From the NCBI RefSeq assembly GCF_024643205.1, contig NZ_JAMKQJ010000002.1, positions 186,001 to 250,000 on the forward strand: a stretch of DNA of 64,000 nt, in the 5' to 3' direction. This DNA is from Parapedobacter tibetensis (GTDB lineage Bacteria; Bacteroidota; Bacteroidia; Sphingobacteriales; Sphingobacteriaceae). The notes below the pieces were generated by a model. That model saw nothing but the letters and a program-made list of their open reading frames with translations, was not told the origin of the DNA and did no database searches. Below, in pieces: positions 26,860 through 35,393 of the stretch; the first letter of the stretch is position 1; the number at the start of each line of letters is the position of its first letter. Position numbers and translations under genes: made by a program.

Positions 26860-26925
26860 AGCCGATCCTTGTTCCTTTTATCTTTACTTCGTTTTTGTCC
26901 CTTGCTCTTTTCTCGCTAACCTTTT

Positions 26926-26967
26926 GGCCGATTGCTGGTAGCCGATTGCCGAAAGCTGACAGCTATT
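26926..26967. repeat. Six degenerate 7-nt tandem words (AGCCGAT family)
   Basis: The units GGCCGAT, TGCTGGT, AGCCGAT, TGCCGAA, AGCTGAC and AGCTATT run into the stop codon of the permease at 26963. This is a second word family at the opposite end of the spacer from the TTAGTAC array. Between the two lies a pyrimidine-rich stretch on the plus strand. Confidence 0.6.
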
Positions 26968-29365
26968 CATCCCGCAAACTATCCACCGGATTGGCCACTG
27001 CTGCCCTGATGGCCTGCCAGCTCACCGTAGCCAAGGCAATCACTACAGCCGCTAATCCTGCCACGGCAAACATCCACCACTGGATGTCGATGCGGTAAGC
27101 AAACCCATCCAGCCAGACACTCATCATCCACCAAGCTAATGGCGAAGCAATGATAATGGCTAGGATTACTAATTTTAAAAAGTCTTTGGAGAGCAATTGT
27201 ACAATGCCGGTGACTGAAGCACCCAATACTTTACGGATGCCAATTTCCTTCATCCGCAATTCGGCCATGAACATCGATAACCCCAGAAGACCGAGGCAGG
27301 AAATGAAGATGGCGATGCCCGCGAAAATACTGAAAAGGATCTGCTGGGTCTGCTCCCGCTCGTATAGCGCCCCGAAACGGTCATCCAGAAATTCGTATTT
27401 AAAGGGGTTTTCCGGAAAACGGGCCTTCCATACCGATTCTAGATGATTCAACGTGGCCCGGATGTCCCCGCCAGAAGTCCGTACAGACCACCAGGCGTAG
27501 CCGACACCATTATTCATACCCATGGCTAAGGGTGTCACCTGTTGATGCAGCGACTCAAAATGGAAGTCCTTCGTTACGCCAATAATTCTACCTTTTTGAT
27601 CGCCATACGCAAAGACGTTGCCAATTGCGTCTTCCGGATCGTCCCACCCAAGCATCTTTGTGGCCGACTCATTCAGGATAAACCCTTCTGAACGGTCGGT
27701 TGGATGCTCGCGCGACAAATTCCTTCCCGTAGCCATTTCGATTTGGTAAGTGGGAATAAATTGTTCGTCAATGGCCAACCCCTTGATCATCGCTCCAGTT
27801 GGTGCTAATTCACTACCGCGCATGATGGAGGCTGCTTGGCCATCCAATAACCGCCCGGTGGGAATGCGTGATGAGCGCCCGACATCCACAATGCCGGTAT
27901 GCTGCATCAACTGCTGCCGTGCTGATTCATATGCGGTGGAATCGCCCGCCGCTGGCAATAGTATAACCTGCTCCTTCGAGTAACCCAATTTGAAATCCTG
28001 CACATGTTGCATTTGGCTATACACCACCGTGGTGCAGATAATCAGTAGTGTAGCAATGGCAAATTGTGCGGTTACTAATAACTGCTGTAATATTCCTTTC
28101 TTGACGTCGGTAGCCACTTTGCCCTTGAATACCTTGATGGGCTGAAAAGCCGTAAGGAAAAAGGCGGGATAACTGCCTGAAACCAACGCGGTAAATAGCA
28201 TCACGGCCAATATGATGCCTATGAATGCTGGGCTTAAAAGGTCGGCATACAGGAGATCCTTACCCGATAAATTGTTTAGGAACGGAAGGGTGACAAATAC
28301 AAATGCAAATGACACCAGCAAAGCAATGATGGTATATAATAAAGATTCAGTCAGGAACTGCCTGATAAGCTGGCCGCGTTGTGCACCCACTACTTTGCGC
28401 ATACCCACTTCCTTTGCCCGTTTGGCCGACCGCGCTGTGGTCAGGTTCATATAATTGATACAGGCAATCACCAAGATGAATAGGGCAATGGCGGAGAAGA
28501 AATAGACATATCGGATATCCGATGTAGGTTCTATTTCCGAATCGGTATGCGAATGGAGGTGGATGTCTGTCAATTTCATCAAGTGCAATACGGACCATTT
28601 GGAGGTATTTTCTCCCATGTGCTTGTTTTGGAAGCTCGGGAAGGCTTCCGCCAGCCGTTGGGGATCATAATGCTCAGGCAGCAATAAAAATGTATTAAAC
28701 GAGTTGTTCCCCCAGTTTGTCCGCAAACGTTCCGCACCATAGATATTTTCATCGTTCAAGGTGGCAAATGAAATCAGGAATTCCGGATGCATGGTCGATT
28801 GGGCGGGCAGCGGTTCAAACACTCCTGTTACCATCATTTCCGATCGGTTATCCACACGGACCATCTTGCCCAACGGGCTTTCATTGCCGAAGTATTTGTG
28901 GGCCATGGGGGTCGACAGCAGGATGGTGAACGGGTCTTTCAGTGCCGTACGCGCATCGCCCCGCGCCATATCGATCGTAAACATATCCAAAAATCCATCT
29001 TCTGCGAAAAAGACCCCTTCCTCGTTGAAAATGGATTCGCCGTATCGGATGGTGGCATTGGTTTCCAACATGCGGACCATCTGCTCTACCTCTGAAAAAT
29101 CCTGAGCAATTAATGGGCCGTAGGGAGGGGCCACACGCGCGAGATGAAGTGTAGTCGAGCCGTCATCCGACAAAAATTCTCGTGATACCCGGTAAATCCG
29201 GTCGGACTTTTCGTGGAACCGGTCATAACTCAATTCGTCTTTGATGTATAAGGCCAGCAACAAGAACGCGGTAAGCCCGATGGCCAACCCCACGATATTG
29301 ATGACCGAGAATGCCTTGCCGCGCATTAAATTGCGCCATGCCGTTTTGAAATAGTTCTTTATCAT
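26963..29365 (-). CDS. FtsX/MacB-family ABC transporter permease (800 aa), second gene of operon C
   Basis: The start at 29365 gives MIKNYFKTAWRNLMRGKAFS; an ATG at 29413 would add 16 residues translated from the spacer. TM1 is at about 20-42. Motifs are KEVGMRKVVGAQRGQ near 317 and KEIGIRKVLGASVTG near 712, and the tail is NPVDSLRDE. The N-terminal periplasmic domain follows the phrase YDRFHEKSDRIYRVSREF, the most common form in this window. It was the middle gene of operon C before the following permease was lost. Confidence 0.94.
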   Translation of the reverse strand: MIKNYFKTAWRNLMRGKAFSVINIVGLAIGLTAFLLLALYIKDELSYDRFHEKSDRIYRVSREFLSDDGSTTLHLARVAPPYGPLIAQDFSEVEQMVRMLETNATIRYGESIFNEEGVFFAEDGFLDMFTIDMARGDARTALKDPFTILLSTPMAHKYFGNESPLGKMVRVDNRSEMMVTGVFEPLPAQSTMHPEFLISFATLNDENIYGAERLRTNWGNNSFNTFLLLPEHYDPQRLAEAFPSFQNKHMGENTSKWSVLHLMKLTDIHLHSHTDSEIEPTSDIRYVYFFSAIALFILVIACINYMNLTTARSAKRAKEVGMRKVVGAQRGQLIRQFLTESLLYTIIALLVSFAFVFVTLPFLNNLSGKDLLYADLLSPAFIGIILAVMLFTALVSGSYPAFFLTAFQPIKVFKGKVATDVKKGILQQLLVTAQFAIATLLIICTTVVYSQMQHVQDFKLGYSKEQVILLPAAGDSTAYESARQQLMQHTGIVDVGRSSRIPTGRLLDGQAASIMRGSELAPTGAMIKGLAIDEQFIPTYQIEMATGRNLSREHPTDRSEGFILNESATKMLGWDDPEDAIGNVFAYGDQKGRIIGVTKDFHFESLHQQVTPLAMGMNNGVGYAWWSVRTSGGDIRATLNHLESVWKARFPENPFKYEFLDDRFGALYEREQTQQILFSIFAGIAIFISCLGLLGLSMFMAELRMKEIGIRKVLGASVTGIVQLLSKDFLKLVILAIIIASPLAWWMMSVWLDGFAYRIDIQWWMFAVAGLAAVVIALATVSWQAIRAAVANPVDSLRDE

Positions 29366-29433
29366 CGCTTTTTGCTTATTATTGATTTCTTGTTTGTTTT
29401 TTAAAGGCATCAATGAACCCTCCTGCGTCGGGT

Positions 29434-29505
29434 TTCGTTAATTCGCCTATTCGTTCATGCGTCTATACGAATTTGCGCATTAACGAATCTGCGAATCTGC
29501 GTCCA
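29434..29505. repeat. Nine consecutive 8-nt words with CG at a fixed position
   Basis: The spacer divides without gaps into nine octamers, from TTCGTTAA and TTCGCCTA to TGCGAATC and TGCGTCCA. Every unit has CG at positions 3-4, while the other positions vary. The strict 8-nt period does not fit a reading frame and no gene covers it. Confidence 0.8.
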
Positions 29506-29510
29506 AAAAA

Positions 29511-31892
29511 TCATTCATCCCTTAAACTATCAACTGGATTAGTCACCGCTGCCTTGATGGCCTGCCAGCTCACTGTTGCCAAGGCAATCACTACCGCGGT
29601 CAACCCCGCCACCGCAAACATCCACCAGCTGATATCAGTCTGGTAGGCAAAATCGGCCAACCACCGGTGCATCACCCACCATGCAAATGGTAAGGCAATC
29701 CCGATGGCAATCAATACGAGCTTCATAAAATCAGACGATAGCATCCGCACAATATTGGGTACGGATGCACCCAACACCTTACGGATACCGATTTCCTTGA
29801 CCCGCTGCGCGGTACTGTATGATGCGAGGCCAAACAGCCCTAGGCAAGAGATGAAGATGGCCAGTATGGCGAAGTTCAGGAACAACCTGCCGAATTGCTC
29901 TTCACTGCGGTATTGCCTATTGAAGTATTCATCCAAGAAGAAATAGTTGAAAGGCTGGTTCCCTACCGTTGCCTTCCATTCCTTTTCAATCGCAGCAATA
30001 GTAGCCGGCATATTCGCCGTCGAAACATGGATGGAAACGAGATTCAAGGCCTCAGGTTCGATACGCATGGTCAAGGGTTCGATTTTGCCTTGTAATCCCC
30101 GGAAATGGAAATCCTTCATCACGCCGATGATCGTTCCTTCGCGGCCCCACTGTTTAAAACGCTTTCCTATCGCCTCTTCAGGCGAACTGTAGCCAAAAAG
30201 TTTCACGGCCGCCTCATTCATCACCATGGCCTGCGTGCTATCGGTTCCGAAATCCCTCGAAAATCCCCGGCCTGCCAGCATTTTTATCTGGTATTGGTCG
30301 ATGTAGTCAAAATCCACAAAATACAGGTCAAGATTAGCAATTTGCAGATCTCCCGTTATGTTTTCGATTTCGGAGTAGGCGCCTGGATTTCCACCGCCCG
30401 GCACACTGCCCGACAGCGCACTGGATTTCACGGCTGGAATGCCAGTGAGGGCCTGCCTAAACGCTTCCTTGGATGGGCTTCCCTTCGTGTCCACAACCAA
30501 CATCTGGTCCTTGCTGAACCCTAAATCCTGATTGCGCATATACTGCATCTGATTGTACACGATGATGGTGCCGAAGATCAGGGCAACGGAAATGGTGAAC
30601 TGGGCAATGACCAAGCCCTTTCGCAAAAAGATTCCCTTTGTGCCCGTGGCAAAGCGTCCCTTCAATACCGTAACGGGCTTGAATGCCGAAAGGACCAGTG
30701 CTGGATAGATGCCGGCAAGCAATCCAATGCAGATGGCCGCCACAAGCAGAATGCCGATGTAGCCAACGTTTGAAAAAACACCCGTGCTGACCGGTTTGCC
30801 CGCCAACTGGTTGAACAGGGGTAGCATGAGTACGGATAATCCAACGGTAAATAGGAAGGCAATCAAGCACAACAACAGCGAATCGCCGATGAACTGTTTG
30901 GTAAGCTGGCTTTTGGCCGCACCGACCACCTTGCGTATCCCGACCTCCTTGGCCCGTTCGGTGGAGCGGGCTGTGGTCAGGTTGATAAAATTGAAGCTGG
31001 CAATCAACAGGATGAATACCGCCACCATGGAAAAGATATATACATTGTTGATATTGCCAGTATTGGAGCCATTTCGTGTTGAGTATAAATACACATCCTT
31101 CAGCGGTTCAAGGAAAAGGGTTGCGTACATTTGACTCTGTTTCATTTCACTTCCATTCCGCTTTTCAAGAAAATCAGGGAATTTCTTCTGTAGGGCACCT
31201 GCATCGCTTCCTGGATTCAGCAAGAGGTAGGCTTGAGCGCCATAATTACCCCATTGCTCATCGAGCTTGGGGTTAAGCTTCTGAGTGAGCGTACTCATAG
31301 AGACCAACATATCCGCCTTCAGTCGGGTATTTTCCGGCATATCCGCCATGACACCAGTCACCGTAGCTGTAAGTTCCTCCTCGTCGATCAACAGCGTTTG
31401 CCCTATGGGGTCGGTGTTGCCAAAATATTTTTTTGCGGATGTTTCTGTGAGTACGATGCTGAAAGGTTCTTTCAACGCGGTCTGCTTATCCCCCTTGACC
31501 AGACTGAAATCGAATACCTGGAAAAACGCAGAATCAACGAATGCGCAGTTGTCTTCTTGGAATTGCACGTCACCTTTCTTCGCGATAAAACTGGTGTTGT
31601 TGACACGCACAAAGGCTTCCACTTCGGGAAACTCATCCTTTACATTGGGCGGTACTGCCCATGATGGCCCTCCGGCATTGAGTACTTCCGTAGGTGTCTT
31701 AATGTCGCATACAATACGGTATATACGGTCGGCGTTGCTGTGAAACTTGTCGTAGCCCAGTTCGAATTTGATATACAGGAAAATCAGGAAGCAGGCCGTC
31801 ATACCCACGGTAAGTCCCATAATGTTGATGAACGAAAAAACCTTGTTTTTCTTCATGTCCCGCCAAGCGATTTTGAGGTAGTTTTTCAGCAT
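29511..31892 (-). CDS. FtsX/MacB-family ABC transporter permease (793 aa), first gene of operon C
   Basis: It starts MLKNYLKIAWRDMKKNKVFS, with TM1 at about 20-42, motifs KEVGIRKVVGAAKSQ near 312 and KEIGIRKVLGASVPN near 700, and tail NPVDSLRDE. The first periplasmic domain contains KTPTEVLNAGGPSWAVPP (from about residue 72), a phrase unlike the neighbours. It is preceded by the longest leader in the window, about 260 nt from the predicted promoter, holding three tandem hairpin leader units. This suggests post-transcriptional control of operon C. Confidence 0.94.
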   Translation of the reverse strand: MLKNYLKIAWRDMKKNKVFSFINIMGLTVGMTACFLIFLYIKFELGYDKFHSNADRIYRIVCDIKTPTEVLNAGGPSWAVPPNVKDEFPEVEAFVRVNNTSFIAKKGDVQFQEDNCAFVDSAFFQVFDFSLVKGDKQTALKEPFSIVLTETSAKKYFGNTDPIGQTLLIDEEELTATVTGVMADMPENTRLKADMLVSMSTLTQKLNPKLDEQWGNYGAQAYLLLNPGSDAGALQKKFPDFLEKRNGSEMKQSQMYATLFLEPLKDVYLYSTRNGSNTGNINNVYIFSMVAVFILLIASFNFINLTTARSTERAKEVGIRKVVGAAKSQLTKQFIGDSLLLCLIAFLFTVGLSVLMLPLFNQLAGKPVSTGVFSNVGYIGILLVAAICIGLLAGIYPALVLSAFKPVTVLKGRFATGTKGIFLRKGLVIAQFTISVALIFGTIIVYNQMQYMRNQDLGFSKDQMLVVDTKGSPSKEAFRQALTGIPAVKSSALSGSVPGGGNPGAYSEIENITGDLQIANLDLYFVDFDYIDQYQIKMLAGRGFSRDFGTDSTQAMVMNEAAVKLFGYSSPEEAIGKRFKQWGREGTIIGVMKDFHFRGLQGKIEPLTMRIEPEALNLVSIHVSTANMPATIAAIEKEWKATVGNQPFNYFFLDEYFNRQYRSEEQFGRLFLNFAILAIFISCLGLFGLASYSTAQRVKEIGIRKVLGASVPNIVRMLSSDFMKLVLIAIGIALPFAWWVMHRWLADFAYQTDISWWMFAVAGLTAVVIALATVSWQAIKAAVTNPVDSLRDE

Positions 31893-31894
31893 CT

Positions 31895-32070
31895 TGTCTG
31901 TTTTTTTATGGTGTTTCAGCTACCCCAATGCTTGGGGTGGTTGTAACATTATAGTTTGTTCTTTATCGCTGTTACAGCTATCCCATTTCATCGGGATGGT
32001 CTCAGCATGATTATTTGATCTTTTTTATGGGTGCTTCAGCTATCCGCCAGTTGGCGGATGGTTTGATCAT
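31895..32070 (-). repeat. Three tandem copies of the about 60-bp hairpin leader element
   Basis: On the minus strand each unit reads: ATG, an ACCA-like word, a hairpin, TAGCTG[AT]A[AG]CA, an A-rich stretch, and the ATG of the next unit; the last ATG is the permease start at 31892. Stems differ in sequence but pair: CCCCAA/TTGGGG (31923-31937), TCCC/GGGA (31981-31996, weak) and TCCGCCA/TGGCGGA (32043-32058). The farthest unit opens a 19-codon ORF (32070-32011, MIKPSANWRIAEAPIK) like the one at 11634. Other copies lie before the starts at 11576 and 14124. Confidence 0.7.
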
Positions 32071-32161
32071 TCGTCTTTTGCTTATTCGCGAATAAGCCCA
32101 CTGCTTATAATACCTAGTTCCTTCGTTTTTTTGTCGATAAATAGTCAACCCCATAAAACGA

Positions 32162-32267
32162 TACATATTTTGCGCCAAAACCACAATATATTGATAGTAA
32201 GCCAAATAAATCGATAATTGGTTCGAGAAGTGTTCGATATCGAACACCTGTTGTTCAATAGCGGACA
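32162..32267 (-). promoter_or_regulatory. Double-dyad control element C with sigma-54-like promoter
   Basis: Dyad 1 is GTGTTCGATATCGAACAC exactly within context at 32231-32246 (flank G replaced to give AGTGTTCG), dyad 2 is TGTTCAATAGCGGACA (32252-32267). CC at 32175-32176 gives TTTTGGCGC on the minus strand, with TGT ten bases on (32163-32165). It would drive operon C. From 32268 to the permease end at 32416 I see no gene or clear structure. Confidence 0.75.
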
Positions 32268-32415
32268 ATGGAAGGGTTGGATATCACTATGTCATGGTAG
32301 AAAAGCCGTTGGAATAAGAAAGCTTTCCATGTTTCGATAAGCACTTCAGGTTAATGAACGGTTTTCTGAATTTTGATTTGATGGCGGAATAACGAGTTAC
32401 CGCATCAACTACCCA

Positions 32416-34800
32416 TCACTCATCCCTCAAGCTATCTACCGGATTGGCCATCGCGGCCTTCATCGACCGATAACCTACCGTCAGTGTGGCAATGGCAAAC
32501 GTAACACCGATGGCGAGCATAAATACACCGGCCCCGATCGTCACCTGATAAGCAAAATCCTGCAAATACCTGTTCATACCCCACCACGCAATTGGGGCGG
32601 CTATGACGAAGGCAATCAACAGCAAGCGGGCAAACTCTTTGCCGAAAAGCCACAGAATCTGCGAGACATTGGCACCGAGTACCTTGCGTACACCAATTTC
32701 TTTGGTCTTGTGCAGCGCCATGAACGAAATGAGCCCGTACAAGCCCAAACAACCAATGAGGATGGCCACTAAAGCAAAACCCTGGATCAGCCGAAGCATG
32801 ATGTTGTCCATTTCGTAGAACTCGGCAACTGCTTCATCCAAAAATTGGTAGGAGTATACATAATCTGGATACGTTTCGTTCCAGATTTTTTCAAACTCGG
32901 CCATGGATGCGACCAACTCCCGACCGTTAAGCTTGATCGAACAGTTCCGATATTCCCTAATCGAGGATGCCACACAAATTGGAGCTTTTTCCGTATGGAA
33001 TGAATAATTATAGAAGTCTTTCATCACGCCGACAATGGAGCCAACTTCGGTTCTTCCGTTGACAGCGATTTGCTTTCCGATTACCTCCTCCGACGTGTTC
33101 AGATTAAGGTTTTTAACAAACGTTTCATTGACCAAAAACTCGCGGGCCGTATCCGAAGGGAAAATATTTCGCCCCGCAACCAACGCAATATCAAATGTAG
33201 CTAGGTACTGATCATCCGCATATTTCATGTTGACGCTCCAATGTTCGTCTTCCGGGCGATTGTCATATTGTATACCAGTGCTGAAGTTCCAGTTCGAAGC
33301 TGGTGGATTGAAATTGAGAGACACATCCTCCACGCCATTTACGGTCGCCAGCCGGTTGCCCATGGTCTTCATTTTGGATACATGATCCTGCTCCGGGATG
33401 GATAGGCTCACAATGGCCTCTTTGTTGAAACCCAAATCGGCCTGCCGGGCATAACGGATCTGGCTGGCGATGATGATGGTACCGATAATGAGCACCTGCG
33501 AAATGGTAAATTGGCCTACGACGAGAACACGCCGCAGGGAGAAACCACCAATTTCCTTTTGGGTGATTTTGCTCCTGAGTGCATGGATGGGCCGGAAGCC
33601 AGAAAGCACCAGTCCGGGATAAGAACCCGAAAGGAAAATCACGAATACAATCACCAAACCAAGAAACACCGGCATTTCCCAAGCGCTGAAAAGCTGTAAT
33701 TGGACTTCCGATTGCAATGACTGATTGATGACCGGCAGTGTAACGGTGGCGATGCCGTAGGCCAGTACGGTGGCAAGCGATGTAATGATGGCCGTCTCCG
33801 CAATAAACTGCCAAAATAAATGCTTCCGCTTGCTACCCAATACTTTGCGGATGCCGATTTCTTTGGATCGATTCATCGCCTGTGCGGTAGCGAGGTTGGT
33901 AAAGTTGATCCCGGCAGTGATGAGCAAAAATAGGCCGATGAGCGACAAGGCCCAGAGGTAGTTTTTATTGATGTAGCCATCAAGCTCGGGATTGAAATGA
34001 ATATCATCTAGGGGTTGTAGGTTAAACTTCCAAATCTTGGCATCGCGGCCTTCGTAATAAGTGGCGGGTAAGCTGGCCATTGCTTCTCGTGCTTGATTGG
34101 CGTCTACCCCTTTTTTTAGCAACGTATAACAGTTTGTTCCGCTGTGCACCCCACTCCAAATGTTCTCATTGGGATCATGTAGCAGTTGATGGTAAGAAAT
34201 GAAAATCTCCTGCGTAATGTCAGTATTGCTTGGGAGATCTTTTAATACACCCTTCACCACATAATCGGTTTCGTTGTTGACTTTCAGTGTCTGGCCCATC
34301 GGGTCTTCGTCGCTGAAATATTTCTTGGCGATTTGTTCAGTGATGAGGGCCTCGTTTGGTTTGCGGAGTACCGTCTTACTATCCCCTTGAAGCAATGGAT
34401 AATTAAATATAGAGAAGAACGCTGGCTCGGTGTAGGCTATTCCAGACTCCTCCTCAAATTTTTTATTGTCGGCCGATCCGGGTAGGGAAATCAGTGTATT
34501 TCGGTAACGGACAATCCGTGCGGTATGCTCCGCAAAGCTGAAATCAGACCGGATGGCCTTTCCTAACGGACGGGGAACACCGGAAGAGCGACCCACCTCC
34601 CCGTCATGCCATTCCGTTATCAAGCGGTAAATACGGTCTTTCTTCGAGTGGAACGTGTCAAAACTAAGATGGTAGCTCACTAGCGCGAAGATAAGCAGCG
34701 CGCAAGCGATGCCCAACGATAGTCCGAATACATTGATAAATGCGTAAGATTTGTTGCGCTTAATGTTGCGCCAAGCGGTTTTGAAATAGTTTTTTAGCAT
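32416..34800 (-). CDS. FtsX/MacB-family ABC transporter permease (794 aa), single gene of operon D
   Basis: It opens MLKNYFKTAWRNIKRNKSYA with TM1 at about 20-42; motifs KEIGIRKVLGSKRKH near 313 and KEIGVRKVLGANVSQ near 703; tail NPVDSLRDE. The first periplasmic domain carries RSSGVPRPLGKAI near residue 75, similar to HSVGVPAPLGNAL in the permease at 40943-43381, so the two form a subfamily. It is the only permease here that stands alone between its own control element and the next one, so it is a one-gene transcription unit with a leader of about 200 nt. Confidence 0.94.
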   Translation of the reverse strand: MLKNYFKTAWRNIKRNKSYAFINVFGLSLGIACALLIFALVSYHLSFDTFHSKKDRIYRLITEWHDGEVGRSSGVPRPLGKAIRSDFSFAEHTARIVRYRNTLISLPGSADNKKFEEESGIAYTEPAFFSIFNYPLLQGDSKTVLRKPNEALITEQIAKKYFSDEDPMGQTLKVNNETDYVVKGVLKDLPSNTDITQEIFISYHQLLHDPNENIWSGVHSGTNCYTLLKKGVDANQAREAMASLPATYYEGRDAKIWKFNLQPLDDIHFNPELDGYINKNYLWALSLIGLFLLITAGINFTNLATAQAMNRSKEIGIRKVLGSKRKHLFWQFIAETAIITSLATVLAYGIATVTLPVINQSLQSEVQLQLFSAWEMPVFLGLVIVFVIFLSGSYPGLVLSGFRPIHALRSKITQKEIGGFSLRRVLVVGQFTISQVLIIGTIIIASQIRYARQADLGFNKEAIVSLSIPEQDHVSKMKTMGNRLATVNGVEDVSLNFNPPASNWNFSTGIQYDNRPEDEHWSVNMKYADDQYLATFDIALVAGRNIFPSDTAREFLVNETFVKNLNLNTSEEVIGKQIAVNGRTEVGSIVGVMKDFYNYSFHTEKAPICVASSIREYRNCSIKLNGRELVASMAEFEKIWNETYPDYVYSYQFLDEAVAEFYEMDNIMLRLIQGFALVAILIGCLGLYGLISFMALHKTKEIGVRKVLGANVSQILWLFGKEFARLLLIAFVIAAPIAWWGMNRYLQDFAYQVTIGAGVFMLAIGVTFAIATLTVGYRSMKAAMANPVDSLRDE

Positions 34801-34805
34801 TTTCT

Positions 34806-34847
34806 TTAGTAGTTAGTCCATAGTAGTTGGTACTTAGTAGTTAGACC
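34806..34847. repeat. Six degenerate 7-nt tandem words (TTAGTAC family)
   Basis: TTAGTAG, TTAGTCC, ATAGTAG, TTGGTAC, TTAGTAG and TTAGACC follow each other in perfect 7-nt register right before the permease start. The rest of the gap up to the control element (34848-35009) is pyrimidine-rich then A-rich, with no gene seen. Confidence 0.8.
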
Positions 34848-35009
34848 GGCGAATCTTTTTTCCTTTTATCCTTCTCTTTACTCCTTGCTTTCATATATCC
34901 TCATTTTTTCATCCATCACCGCCATCGTCTGCCTGTCACCGACCCACAACGGCTATCTTTGCAAAACCAGAAAGACAGAAACAAAAAACAGTCTAACCGT
35001 AACTTGGGT

Positions 35010-35115
35010 CACAGTTTTCACACCAAAAAAGTAATATATTGATAATGAGTATACTTTCTAAGTATGTATTGGTAAAAGTGTTCGATATCGAACACCTGTT
35101 GTCCATATGCGAACA
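35010..35115 (-). promoter_or_regulatory. Double-dyad control element D with sigma-54-like promoter
   Basis: Dyad 1 GTGTTCGATATCGAACAC (35078-35095), dyad 2 TGTCCATATGCGAACA (35100-35115). CC at 35023-35024 gives minus-strand TTTTGGTGT with TGT at the -12 position (35011-35013). It ends only 13 bp from the palindromic operator of the divergent small-protein gene, so the two control regions are packed back to back. Confidence 0.75.
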
Positions 35116-35127
35116 GTCAAACTGCTG

Positions 35128-35152
35128 GTAGTAAAAAATTTTACTACTTTTG
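35128..35152 (+). promoter_or_regulatory. Perfect 20-bp palindrome overlapping a -7 box
   Basis: GTAGTAAAA, two bases, TTTTACTAC (35128-35147) is a perfect dyad, and its last bases are part of TACTTTTG (35145-35152), a good Bacteroidota -7 box. No clear -33 word is seen. The layout is that of an autorepressed promoter, as is common for toxin-antitoxin-like pairs, serving the two genes that follow. Confidence 0.6.
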
Positions 35153-35188
35153 TTTGATTGTTAGCTGATCCACAAAATATTTGGGGCG

Positions 35189-35392
35189 ATGTCGGATTTC
35201 CGTTTAAACAGAAATGCATTTAAGGCACAAACTGCAGATGAGGCGGCCAACCACGCCTTATACTATAAAAATAAGCATTGGACGGCGCGATTGGCGATAT
35301 CGGCATACCTAAATAGTATCGCTTTTAACTATCCAATTGATTCCCCGCCTCGCCTTAACCGAACAAAATTTAGTGTCAGAGGAAGGGGCTAG
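35189..35392 (+). CDS. Small conserved hypothetical protein (67 aa) paired with nucleotidyltransferase
   Basis: The product starts MSDFRLNRNAFKAQ and goes on AANHALYYKNKHW and YLNSIAFNYPID, a basic, soluble protein without signal or TM helix. It resembles small Bacteroidota proteins I have seen placed next to nucleotidyltransferase genes, but I know of no function. It starts about 36 bp after the palindromic operator region, and its stop lies directly before the next start codon, so the two are translationally linked. It is a candidate toxin or antitoxin partner; that is inference from the layout. Confidence 0.7.
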   Translation: MSDFRLNRNAFKAQTADEAANHALYYKNKHWTARLAISAYLNSIAFNYPIDSPPRLNRTKFSVRGRG

Positions 35393-35393
35393 C

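Noticed and set aside
29434..29505. CRISPR-like array
   Set aside because: Units are 8 nt, degenerate and contiguous, with no spacers and no cas genes.
32011..32268. 85-codon minus-strand frame covering the control element and leader of operon C
   Set aside because: It begins within the double-dyad element; only its last 19 codons (from 32070) match the repeated leader ORF and are reported as such.
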